NCBI GenBank assembly: GCA_946479505.1
Contig: CAMLGC010000038.1
Span: forward strand, 1 to 23,629
From: an uncultured Sphingomonadaceae bacterium
GTDB taxonomy: Bacteria > Pseudomonadota > Alphaproteobacteria > Sphingomonadales > Sphingomonadaceae
DNA length: 23,629 nucleotides
Direction: 5' to 3'
Below the pieces are notes generated by a model that did not search any database, was not told the origin of the DNA, and was given only the letters and a program-made list of their open reading frames with translations. The translations under genes and the position numbers were made by a program. This document shows, piece by piece, positions 1 through 7,383 of the stretch. The number at the start of each line of letters is the position of its first letter. Position 1 is the stretch's first letter.

Positions 1-443
1 TCGGCGGCGCGGTCAAGAACGTGCTCGCGATCGCGTGCGGCGTGGTCGAGGGCGCAGGGCTGGGGCAGAATGCCCGCGCGGCCTTGATCGCGCGCGGCTT
101 TGCGGAGATGACGCGCTTCGGCATCGCGCGCGGCGGCCGTACGGAAACGCTCGTGGGCCTCTCGGGGCTCGGCGACCTCGTCCTCACCTGCTCCTCGACA
201 GCGTCGCGCAACTTTTCGCTCGGCCTCGGGCTCGGCCAGGGCAGAGCTGCATCGGAGCTCCTCGCCGATCGCAAGACGGTGGCGGAGGGCGCGTTCACCG
301 CCCCCGTCCTGCGCGAGGCAGCGGCGGACGCCGGCGTCGACATGCCCGTCACCCAGGCGGTCTGCCGCCTGCTCGACGGCGCGGACGTGCGCACCGTCAT
401 CGACGACCTGCTCGCCCGCCCCCTTCGCGACGAACTCGCCTGA
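1..443 (+). CDS. gpsA: Glycerol-3-phosphate dehydrogenase [NAD(P)+], C-terminal part (5' truncated by window)
   Basis: This is the last 146 codons of a gene that begins before the window; the reading frame opens at base 3. The enzyme reduces dihydroxyacetone phosphate to sn-glycerol 3-phosphate in the cytoplasm, supplying phospholipid synthesis. The visible part is the C-terminal all-helical domain. It carries the family signature [17 protein letters not shown], containing the catalytic-lysine region, and the segment [14 protein letters not shown] followed by SRN, which is diagnostic of GpsA. The last stretch ([13 protein letters not shown], then DMPVTQAV) also fits the family. The gene ends 57 bases before a beta-helix lipoprotein gene on the same strand, so read-through is possible, but nothing links the two functionally. 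Identification is firm; only the N-terminal NAD-binding domain is out of view. Confidence 0.95.
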   Translation, partial: GGAVKNVLAIACGVVEGAGLGQNARAALIARGFAEMTRFGIARGGRTETLVGLSGLGDLVLTCSSTASRNFSLGLGLGQGRAASELLADRKTVAEGAFTAPVLREAAADAGVDMPVTQAVCRLLDGADVRTVIDDLLARPLRDELA

Positions 444-500
444 CGCTCTTCGCCTCGCCGACGAATTGCGATATGCAACTGGAAAACAGCGGGGGAGAGG

Positions 501-1721
501 GTGATGCGGCGAATCTGGGTGCTGGCGCTGGGCGGCGCAGCGATGCTCGCGGGGTGCGATCCTGCGCCCGAGACCGACGCCGGCGGCTTCGTGGTCGATG
601 CCGGTTTCGAGCAGAAGCTCCAGCAGCAGTTGCTCGACGCCAAGCCCGGCGACGTCATCACCATTCCCGCCGGCAAATACGCGCTCACGCGCAGCCTCTC
701 GGTCACCGCCGACGGCGTGACGATCGCGGGTGCGGGGATGGACAAGACCGTCCTCTCCTTCGCCAACCAGAATTCGGGCGCCGAAGGGCTGCTCGTCACC
801 GGCGATGACTTCACGCTCCAGGATATCGCGCTCGAGGACACCAAGGGCGATGCGCTCAAGATCAACGGCACGAAGAACGCGGTGATGCGCCGGGTGCGCG
901 CCGAATGGACCGGCGGCCCGAGCACCGACAACGGCGCCTACGGCCTCTATCCGGTGCAGGTCGAAAACGTGCTGATCGAGGGCAGCGTCGTGAAGGGCGC
1001 GTCGGACGCGGGCATCTATGTCGGCCAGTCGAAGAACATCATCGTCCGCAACAACCGCGCCGAGGGCAATGTCGCCGGCATCGAGATCGAGAATTCGACC
1101 GGAGCCGACGTGTACGGCAACGTCACGACGGGGAACACCGGCGGCATCCTCGTCTTCAACATGCCCGATCTGCCCGTGCCGGGCAGCAGGACGCGCGTGT
1201 TCAAGAACAAGGTCGTTGCCAACAATCACGCCAATTTCGGCGCCAAGGGCTCGGCCGTCGCTTCGGTGCCGCCGGGATCGGGCGTCGTCATCAACGCCAA
1301 CGATTGGGTCGAGGTCTTCGACAACGAGATCGCCGACAACCAGACCGCCAACGTCATCGTCTCGAGCTATTTCTCGACGGGTTTCGACACCCAGCGCGGC
1401 CGCACCGCCGCCTACGATCCCTATCCGCAGCACATTTACGTGACCGGCAACCGCTTCTCGGGCGGCGGCGAGGATCCGGTCCCCCAGTTCAAGCCGCTGA
1501 TGGCGCTCACCGGCGGCGCGCTCCCCGACGTGCTATGGGACGGGTTCGAGGACCCCAAAGTGGCCGATCCGCACATCTGCGTGCAGAACGGCGACGCCAA
1601 GCTGCTCGATGTCGACGCCCCGCACGATTTCGCCAATCCGCACATCGTCGCGTCCGATTGCGCGCCGGACCAGCGATTGCCCGAGGTGACGCTGCCGGCG
1701 GAGATGACCAGGCAGTCGTGA
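501..1721 (+). CDS. Parallel beta-helix lipoprotein (TIGR03805-like), partner of a diheme cytochrome c
   Basis: Predicted exported lipoprotein of 405-406 aa. The start is either GTG at 501 or ATG at 504; the purine-rich stretch GGGGGAGAGG ends at base 500, so ATG 504 has the more usual spacing. The N-terminus is a type II signal peptide with lipobox LAGC (Cys18 or Cys19). After this comes a pectate-lyase-like right-handed beta-helix: repeated hydrophobic turns such as GVTIAGAGMDKTVLSF, NVLIEGSVVKGASDAGIYV and NIIVRNNRAEGNVAGIEIENS. The family regularly occurs next to, or fused with, TIGR03806 proteins, and that is the gene immediately downstream here, sharing the TGATG stop/start overlap. The biochemical function of the family is not known. 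A carbohydrate-binding or lyase-like role follows only from the fold and is inference. The cysteine-bearing C-terminus (HICVQNGD, SDCAPDQ) is also typical of the family. Confidence 0.85.
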   Translation: MMRRIWVLALGGAAMLAGCDPAPETDAGGFVVDAGFEQKLQQQLLDAKPGDVITIPAGKYALTRSLSVTADGVTIAGAGMDKTVLSFANQNSGAEGLLVTGDDFTLQDIALEDTKGDALKINGTKNAVMRRVRAEWTGGPSTDNGAYGLYPVQVENVLIEGSVVKGASDAGIYVGQSKNIIVRNNRAEGNVAGIEIENSTGADVYGNVTTGNTGGILVFNMPDLPVPGSRTRVFKNKVVANNHANFGAKGSAVASVPPGSGVVINANDWVEVFDNEIADNQTANVIVSSYFSTGFDTQRGRTAAYDPYPQHIYVTGNRFSGGGEDPVPQFKPLMALTGGALPDVLWDGFEDPKVADPHICVQNGDAKLLDVDAPHDFANPHIVASDCAPDQRLPEVTLPAEMTRQS

Positions 1722-2881
1722 TGCGCCTGCTCGCAGCTCTACTCGGCCTGCTGCTCATCGCGGCGTGCGCTCGCGCGCCCGATACGGTCACCTTCCACGC
1801 CCAGGATGATCCCGAGAACCTCGCCGATTGGGGCCTCTTCACCATCGCGAACGGCCGCATCACCCCGCACGCGGGCATGGTCACTTACGAGCTCGCGACC
1901 CCGCTGTTCAGCGATTACGCGCAGAAATGGCGCACCGTGTTCGTGCCCAGGGGCAAGAGCGCGGCGTATAGGCCGGTCGAGGCCTTCGACTTTCCCGTCG
2001 GCACGATCGTCACCAAAACCTTCTACTACACGGTCCCCGCCACGGCGGCCGATCCGGGGACGAGCCGCGCGGTCGTCAAGATGACGCCGGCGACCTACCA
2101 GATGGGCGTCGGCGGGCTCGATCTTGCGCACGTTCGCCTCATCGAAACCCGCCTCCTCGTCCGCCGCGCCGATGGGTGGGCGGCGCTCCCCTATGTCTGG
2201 AACGAAGACCAGACCGAGGCGACGCTGGCGCGCGCCGGTGCTTCGGTGCCGCTCACCTTCGTCGACGGGCCGAAGCGCACCGATTTCGTCTATACCGTGC
2301 CCAATGCCAACCAGTGTGCGGGATGCCACGCGACCGACCACCGCACCCGCGCGCTCCACCCAATCGGATTGAAGGCGCGCCACCTCAACCGGACCTTCGC
2401 CGGGCCCGGTGGCGAGATCAACCAGCTCGCGCGGCTGGCGGCGCTCGGCTATCTGCGCGGGCTTCCGTCATCGGGCGTGCCGCGGGACGCCGAGTGGCAG
2501 GATGCCTCCGCGCCTGTCGCCGCCCGAGCGCGCACCTATCTCGACATCAACTGCGCGCATTGCCACTCGGAAACCGGCCCCGCACGTGTCTCGGGGCTGT
2601 GGCTCGATGCGGGCGCCACCGACCCTCGCGCGCTCGGCGTTTGCAAGCCGCCGGTCGCCGCGGGCAAGGGCGCGGGCGCGCGCGCGTTCGACATCGTGCC
2701 CGGCGATCCGCACGAGTCGATCCTGCCCTATCGCATGGCGAGCACCGATCCCGGCGCGATGATGCCCGAAACCGGCCGCAGCCTCGCGCATGCCGAGGGC
2801 GGCGCGCTGATCGACGCGTGGATCGCCCAGCTCAAGGGCGAATGCCGGGTCGTGGACGCCCCCGGGCTGGCGATGCGCTGA
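1721..2881 (+). CDS. SO2930-family diheme c-type cytochrome lipoprotein (TIGR03806-like)
   Basis: Predicted 386-aa periplasm-facing lipoprotein. The start chosen is ATG 1721, which overlaps the TGA of the beta-helix gene (TGATG). It is followed at once by a signal peptide with lipobox IAAC (Cys16); longer in-frame extensions run through the upstream gene and are not credible. Two heme c attachment motifs are visible: CAGCH at residues 199-203 and CAHCH at 278-282. Met347/Met348 (AMMPE) are candidate axial ligands. The N-terminal half (residues 25-190) has no heme motif and carries the family's own domain (LATPLFSDYAQKWR, then FPVGTIVTKTFYY). The family is reported to pair with TIGR03805 and to be of unknown function. 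Two hemes suggest electron transfer, perhaps from oxidation of a substrate held by the partner; that is inference. The gene ends 8 bases before the convergent tetR gene. Confidence 0.88.
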   Translation: MRLLAALLGLLLIAACARAPDTVTFHAQDDPENLADWGLFTIANGRITPHAGMVTYELATPLFSDYAQKWRTVFVPRGKSAAYRPVEAFDFPVGTIVTKTFYYTVPATAADPGTSRAVVKMTPATYQMGVGGLDLAHVRLIETRLLVRRADGWAALPYVWNEDQTEATLARAGASVPLTFVDGPKRTDFVYTVPNANQCAGCHATDHRTRALHPIGLKARHLNRTFAGPGGEINQLARLAALGYLRGLPSSGVPRDAEWQDASAPVAARARTYLDINCAHCHSETGPARVSGLWLDAGATDPRALGVCKPPVAAGKGAGARAFDIVPGDPHESILPYRMASTDPGAMMPETGRSLAHAEGGALIDAWIAQLKGECRVVDAPGLAMR

Positions 2882-2896
2882 GCGCTTCCTCAGCGC
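2875..2896. terminator. Candidate hairpin between convergent genes
   Basis: A perfect 8-bp inverted repeat, GCGCTGAG and CTCAGCGC, separated by six bases (CGCTTC), spans the stop of the diheme cytochrome gene (2879-2881) and the stop end of the convergent tetR gene (2890). It could fold in both transcripts and act as a shared terminator. There is no T-tract on either side, so intrinsic termination is not assured. Confidence 0.35.
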
Positions 2897-3543
2897 TTCG
2901 CAACGCCGTTGGCGAGCATGTCGGCGATCGTGTCGGCGACCTCCGCGGGGGCCTTGTCGTCGGACCAGACGCCGTAGCGCAGCCCGAGAAAGACGTTCAT
3001 CCCCATGATCGCCCAGGAGTGGACCTCACCGATATCGGCGCGGATCTCGCCACGCGCGGCGGCCGCGACCAGGCGCTCGGCGATGCGCTCGGCGGTGGTC
3101 TCGTAGTGCGCGCGGAAGCTCTCGGGATCGACGAACTCGGATTCGTCGATGATCCGGTAGATTTCCTTGTGCCCGCGCACGAACTCGATGAATTCGAGCA
3201 GGCCCGCGCGTTCGGCGGCGAGCTGGTCGGGGGCGCCGCGCAGCACCGGCGCGACTCGGTCGCGCACCTGATCGGACATGTCGCGCACCAGCGCGCGGAA
3301 CACCGCGTCCTTCGAATCGAAATAGGTGTAGAAGCTTCCCAGCGCGACCCCCGCGCGCCGCGTGATGCCGCTGATCGAGCCGTCGTGAAAGCCCTTCTCC
3401 CCGAACTCGGTCGCGGCCGCGTCGAGGATCGCGCGCAGCGTCCGCCGGCCGCGCTCGGTGCGCGGCGCCTTGCCCGCGCTCGCCGCCGCGTCGGGCGAGC
3501 GCTTTTCGGGCATTGTTGCCGCGCCGCCACGCTTGCTCGCCAT
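2890..3543 (-). CDS. TetR/AcrR-family transcriptional regulator
   Basis: DNA-binding repressor-type protein of 217 aa. The start at 3543 is chosen because GGGGAGG lies six bases upstream of that ATG on the minus strand; an upstream in-frame ATG has no such site and would run into the promoter region. The N-terminal helix-turn-helix runs about residues 33-80 (AILDAAATEFGEKGF, then GVALGSFYTYFDSKDAVF), a clear TetR signature. The C-terminal ligand-binding and dimerisation half has the usual low conservation. The gene is divergent from a TonB-dependent receptor, with 116 bases between start codons holding a palindrome over both promoters. It therefore probably controls the receptor, perhaps the following MFS gene, and itself. 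The ligand is unknown; it may be the compound taken up by the receptor. Confidence 0.93.
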   Translation of the reverse strand: MASKRGGAATMPEKRSPDAAASAGKAPRTERGRRTLRAILDAAATEFGEKGFHDGSISGITRRAGVALGSFYTYFDSKDAVFRALVRDMSDQVRDRVAPVLRGAPDQLAAERAGLLEFIEFVRGHKEIYRIIDESEFVDPESFRAHYETTAERIAERLVAAAARGEIRADIGEVHSWAIMGMNVFLGLRYGVWSDDKAPAEVADTIADMLANGVAKR

Positions 3544-3569
3544 TGTCGCCTCCCCGCCGCTTCTCAAGT

Positions 3570-3590
3570 TGAAACCTGGTTCATGTTTCA
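3570..3590. promoter_or_regulatory. Candidate TetR operator palindrome
   Basis: TGAAAC, nine bases, then GTTTCA form a perfect interrupted palindrome in the tetR/receptor intergenic region. An internal shorter palindrome, AACCTGGTT, lies at 3573-3581. The site overlaps the receptor -35/spacer and abuts a perfect TATAAT -10 on the minus strand (3595-3590), so one bound dimer could block both genes. Assignment to this TetR protein is inferred from position. Confidence 0.5.
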
Positions 3591-3595
3591 TTATA
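3590..3595 (-). promoter_or_regulatory. Candidate -10 element of the tetR gene
   Basis: On the minus strand this reads TATAAT, a perfect -10 box, about 47 bases before the tetR start at 3543. A convincing -35 box is not evident: the best nearby TTG sits at a spacing of 15 bases. The element overlaps the receptor -10 (3592-3597) on the other strand, so the two divergent promoters would compete. Confidence 0.4.
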
Positions 3596-3659
3596 GCGTG
3601 ACCGAACGGCGCACAAGCCAACAAGATTCGTGCGCTCACCGGGGAGGGGATAATAGATC

Positions 3660-6044
3660 ATGTCGCACAGCATCACATCACTTCGCGCGCTGCTCGGCAC
3701 GGGCGTCGCCCTCGCCGCTTTTGCCGCCGTGCCGGCCGTTGCCCAGGACGCGCCCGCCAGCGAGGAGCAGGCCGCGCAGGCGGCTGACGAGGCGGCTGCG
3801 GTCGACCAGTCGGGCGTCGCCGATATCGTGGTGACGGCGCGCCGCCGCGACGAGCGGCTGCTCGACACCCCCGTCGCGATCACCGCCTTCACCGGTGAAC
3901 AGCTTCAGCAGCACGGCGCGATCGACATCACCGACGTGGCCGAGACGACGCCCAACGTCACGCTCGAGCCGTCGCGCGGCACCAACTCGACGCTCACCGC
4001 CTTCATCCGCGGCGTCGGCCAGCAGGATCCGGTGCCGGGCTTCGAAGCGGGGATCGGCGTCTATCTCGACGACGTCTATCTCAATCGTCCGCAGGCCGCG
4101 GTGCTCGACATTTACGACGTCGAGCGGATCGAGGTGCTGCGCGGGCCGCAGGGCACGCTCTACGGCCGCAACACGATCGGCGGCGCGATCAAGTATGTCA
4201 CCAAGCGGCTTCCCGACGATCTCGAGGTCAAGCTGCGCGCGACCTACGGCAGCTACGACCAGGCCGACGGCGTCGTCAGCGTCTCGGCGCCGATCGGGGA
4301 CATGCTGAAGGTCGGGGTCGCGGGCGCGCGGCTCTCACGCGGCGGCTTCGGCGACAATCTCACGCTCGGCATCGAGAACTACAACAAGGATATCTGGGCG
4401 GGCCGCGGCACGGTCGAGTTCGAATCGCCCGATGGCGGCCTGTTCGTGCGCCTGACCGGCGACTACACGCACGACAAATCCAACGCGCGTAACGGCCACC
4501 GGCTGTTCGAGAGCCTGTTCAGCCACGCGCCGGTCCTCGACAACGTGTACGACACGCGCGCCGGGCTCAACAATCCGCGCGAGGATGTCGAGGCCGGCGG
4601 CCTGTCGATGACCGCGGAGGCGCACCTCACCGACACGCTCACGCTCAAGAGCATCAGCGCGTGGCGCAAGGACCGCAGCTACACGCCGATCGATTTCGAC
4701 GCGCTGCCCTCGGTCGATGTCGACGTGCCCGCGGTCTATCGCAACGAGCAGACGAGCCAGGAATTCCAGCTCCTCTACGATGGCGACCGGCTCCACGGCA
4801 TCTTCGGCTATTACTATCTCGGGGCCACCGCGCAGACCTCGTTCGACGTGATCCTCGGGCTGACCGGCGACCTGCTCGGCCTGCCGGGCCTCAACGGCTA
4901 CACCGCCGGCGACGTGCGCACCGAAACCTCGTCTTTCTACGGCGACTTCACCTATGATCTCACCGACCGGCTCAGCGTGTCGCTCGGCGGCCGCTATACG
5001 TGGGACGAGCGCAAGTCGCACATCCTCAAGCAGAACAAGATCGGCGGCACCTCGCCCGAATTCGGCGGCACGGCCGTCCCGATCCAGACGCTGACCGACT
5101 TCCGCGGCCGTGCGCTGTTCCGCCGCTTCACCCCGCGCGCCTCGGTCAGCTTCAAGCCGACGCCCGATCATCTGGTGTACGCTTCCTATGCCGAAGGCTT
5201 CAAAGGCGGCGGCTTCGATCCACGCGGCAGCGGCGCCGCCGCGCCCGATCTCAACGGCAACGGCGTCAGCGGCGCGGGCGGCGATTACGAAGACATCTAC
5301 AACTTCCTCTCGTTCGACCCCGAAAGCGTCGACACCTACGAGATCGGCTGGAAGGCGGCGTTGTTCGGCCGCCGCGTCACCTTCGCGGTCGACGCCTTCT
5401 ATTCGGATTACAAGGACGTCCAGATCCCGGGCTCGATCGGCTTCGACACCAATGGCGACGGCATCAACGACACCTTCGTGGGCGTCACCTCGAACGCCGG
5501 CAAGGCGACGATCAAGGGCGTCGAGTTCGAGGGCAACGCCGTCGTCGCGCAGGATTTCGCCGGCCTCGGCTCGTCGATCAACGTCGGCGCGACGGTCGGC
5601 TATATTGACGCCGAATATGATCGCTTCGTCGATGCGTTCGGCGCCGACGTCGCCGACGAGCGCTCGTTCCAGAACACGCCGAAATGGACCGCGTCGGGCA
5701 CGCTCGGCGCGCATATTCCTGTGGGCGAGGGCGCGGTCGACGCCTCGACGACGGTCGCGTACCGCAGCGAGACGCACCAGTTCGAGGTCCCGATCCCCTA
5801 TCTAGATCAGCCCGGCTATGCGCTGTGGGATGCGAACCTCACCTACAGCTTAACCGACGATCGCTATTCGATCGGGCTCCACGCCAAGAACATCCTCGAC
5901 AAGCGCTACATCACCTCGGGCTACAACTATCTCGTGCCGGCGGCCGGCGGCGGCTACACCTCGTCGCTCGGGCGCGAGGGCGTCGCAACCGCCTTCTACG
6001 GCAACCCGCGCCAGGTGTTCGTGACCGTGGGCGCGAAGTTCTGA
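3660..6044 (+). CDS. TonB-dependent receptor (outer-membrane transporter)
   Basis: Outer-membrane beta-barrel of 794 aa that imports a ligand using energy from the TonB-ExbBD system. GGGGAGGGGA (3641-3650) lies nine bases before the ATG. A signal peptide with likely cleavage at AVA|QD (after residue 28) is followed by a Gln/Glu/Ala-rich linker and the TonB-box-like IVVTA (residues 56-60). The plug domain follows, with FIRGVGQQDP, the segment GVYLDDVYLNRPQ, and IEVLRGPQGTLYGRN then GGAIKYVTK. The rest is barrel strands, ending in the terminal aromatic motif VFVTVGAKF expected for BAM insertion. Receptors with this plug pattern (LYGRNTxGG) are abundant in sphingomonads, where they often serve carbohydrate or aromatic-compound uptake rather than iron. 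The downstream MFS gene and the divergent TetR gene suggest one regulated uptake locus. The substrate cannot be told from sequence alone. Confidence 0.96.
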   Translation: MSHSITSLRALLGTGVALAAFAAVPAVAQDAPASEEQAAQAADEAAAVDQSGVADIVVTARRRDERLLDTPVAITAFTGEQLQQHGAIDITDVAETTPNVTLEPSRGTNSTLTAFIRGVGQQDPVPGFEAGIGVYLDDVYLNRPQAAVLDIYDVERIEVLRGPQGTLYGRNTIGGAIKYVTKRLPDDLEVKLRATYGSYDQADGVVSVSAPIGDMLKVGVAGARLSRGGFGDNLTLGIENYNKDIWAGRGTVEFESPDGGLFVRLTGDYTHDKSNARNGHRLFESLFSHAPVLDNVYDTRAGLNNPREDVEAGGLSMTAEAHLTDTLTLKSISAWRKDRSYTPIDFDALPSVDVDVPAVYRNEQTSQEFQLLYDGDRLHGIFGYYYLGATAQTSFDVILGLTGDLLGLPGLNGYTAGDVRTETSSFYGDFTYDLTDRLSVSLGGRYTWDERKSHILKQNKIGGTSPEFGGTAVPIQTLTDFRGRALFRRFTPRASVSFKPTPDHLVYASYAEGFKGGGFDPRGSGAAAPDLNGNGVSGAGGDYEDIYNFLSFDPESVDTYEIGWKAALFGRRVTFAVDAFYSDYKDVQIPGSIGFDTNGDGINDTFVGVTSNAGKATIKGVEFEGNAVVAQDFAGLGSSINVGATVGYIDAEYDRFVDAFGADVADERSFQNTPKWTASGTLGAHIPVGEGAVDASTTVAYRSETHQFEVPIPYLDQPGYALWDANLTYSLTDDRYSIGLHAKNILDKRYITSGYNYLVPAAGGGYTSSLGREGVATAFYGNPRQVFVTVGAKF

Positions 6045-6073
6045 GCCGACAACCGCTCGGTTGCTGGTAAGAG

Positions 6074-6107
6074 GAAGCCGGACGCGTGAACCGACGCGCC
6101 CGGCTTC
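6074..6107 (+). terminator. Candidate terminator hairpin after the TonB receptor
   Basis: GAAGCCGG (6074-6081) pairs with CCGGCTTC (6100-6107). After one mismatch the stem continues with CGCG/CGCG around an 8-base loop. It is followed by GTCGG and TTTT (6113-6116), a weak U-tract, directly before the MFS ribosome-binding site. A smaller hairpin, CAACC/GGTTG, lies just upstream (6050-6063). It may terminate or attenuate receptor transcription, lowering MFS expression relative to the receptor. Confidence 0.5.
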
Positions 6108-6129
6108 GTCGGTTTTGGAGGGGATCGCC

Positions 6130-7383
6130 ATGACGTCACGCGCCGCCAGCCCGGCCTATCGCGGGCTCGTGCTCGCCATGCTGCTGCTCGTCTACACCTT
6201 CAACTTCCTCGACCGGCAGATCCTCGGCATTCTCGCGCAGCCGATCAAGGCGGATCTGGGCTTGTCGGATACGCAATTGGGCGCGCTCGGCGGAATCGCC
6301 TTCGCGCTGCTCTATTCGACGCTTGCGATCCCGCTTGCGCTCGTGGCCGATCGCACCAGCCGAAGCTGGGTCATCACGGCATCGCTGGCGGTATGGAGCG
6401 GCTTCACCGCGCTGTGCGGAATCGCGACCGGTTTCTGGCAGCTCTTCCTGTTCCGGCTCGGCGTCGGGGTCGGCGAAGCGGGCGGGGTGGCGCCGTCCTA
6501 CGCGATGATCGCTGACTATTTCCTGCCGCACCAGCGCGCGCGTGCGCTCTCGATCTACTCGCTCGGCATTCCGATCGGGCTCGCCTCGGGCGCGCTGCTC
6601 GGCGGCTATATCGCGCAGACGGTCGAGTGGCGCGTGGCCTTCCTCGCGGTCGGGCTCGCGGGGATCGTCATCGCGCCGATCTTCCGCCTCGTCGTCCGAG
6701 ACCCCGCGCGCGAGGCCGCCGCGTCGGCCGAGCGCGCGCCGGTGAGCGCGGTGTTCGCGATTCTCGCGCGCAAGCCGAGCTTCTGGCTGATGGCGTTCGC
6801 CGCTGCGTCGAGCTCGCTGTGCGGCTACGGGCTCGCCTTCTGGCTCCCCTCGGTGCTGATCCGCAGTTTCGGGTTCGATCTCATCACGACCTCGCAATAT
6901 GTCGGCTCGCTGCTGCTGATCGGCGGCACCGCGGGCGTGTTCGCCGGCGGCTGGCTTGCCGATCGGCTCGGCCAACGCGATCGCGGCTGGTATGCGAAGC
7001 TCCCCGCCTTCGCCTGGATCGTCACCGCGCCGCTCTTCGCGGCCGGCCTGTTCTCGCCCAGCCCGACCTTGTCCTGGTTCCTGTTCCTGATCCCCAACGG
7101 CCTCAATATCCTGTGGCTGGGGCCGGTGACGACCGCCGTCCAGCATCTCGTGCCGCCGCACATGCGCGCAACCGCGAGCGCCAGCTTCCTGTTCATCAAC
7201 AACCTGATCGGGCTCGGGCTCGGCTCGTGGGTGATGGGCGCGATGTCCGATGCGATGACGGCGCGCTATGGCGAGGAGGCGCTGCGCTATTCGACGATGC
7301 TCGCGACCGGCTTCTATCTCGTCGCCGCGGCGCTGATGCTGCTCGCCGTCCGCCCGCTGCGACGCGATTGGGCGACGGACTAA
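6130..7383 (+). CDS. MFS transporter, spinster-like
   Basis: Inner-membrane secondary transporter of 417 aa, the usual length for 12 transmembrane segments. ATG 6130 follows GGAGGGG (6117-6123) at six bases, so it is preferred over an upstream in-frame start that lies in the terminator hairpin. The first helix ends in YTFNFLDRQILGILAQPIK, the hallmark of spinster-type MFS proteins common in sphingomonads. The loop 2-3 motif A is ALVADRTSR. The helix 4 region is LFLFRLGVGVGEAGGVAPS, with the conserved GEAG. It lies 85 bases after the TonB receptor and probably moves the same compound across the inner membrane, in or out. The substrate is unknown. Its TAA (7381-7383) overlaps the stop codon of convergent prfC. 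Confidence 0.92.
   Translation: MTSRAASPAYRGLVLAMLLLVYTFNFLDRQILGILAQPIKADLGLSDTQLGALGGIAFALLYSTLAIPLALVADRTSRSWVITASLAVWSGFTALCGIATGFWQLFLFRLGVGVGEAGGVAPSYAMIADYFLPHQRARALSIYSLGIPIGLASGALLGGYIAQTVEWRVAFLAVGLAGIVIAPIFRLVVRDPAREAAASAERAPVSAVFAILARKPSFWLMAFAAASSSLCGYGLAFWLPSVLIRSFGFDLITTSQYVGSLLLIGGTAGVFAGGWLADRLGQRDRGWYAKLPAFAWIVTAPLFAAGLFSPSPTLSWFLFLIPNGLNILWLGPVTTAVQHLVPPHMRATASASFLFINNLIGLGLGSWVMGAMSDAMTARYGEEALRYSTMLATGFYLVAAALMLLAVRPLRRDWATD

Larger units (their letters stand above)
3569..3597 (+). promoter_or_regulatory. Candidate promoter of the TonB-dependent receptor gene
   Basis: TTGAAA (3569-3574) and TATAGC (3592-3597) are separated by 17 bases and lie about 65 bases before the receptor start. 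Five of six bases match the -35 consensus and four of six the -10 consensus. A palindrome (3570-3590) fills the -35 box and the spacer, the usual place for a TetR operator. This is a motif match only. Confidence 0.45.

Noticed and set aside
4335..5777. Long minus-strand open frame (480 codons) within the TonB receptor gene
   Set aside because: The product is Arg/Ala/Val-rich low-complexity sequence with no domain; it is the antisense shadow of a GC-rich gene.
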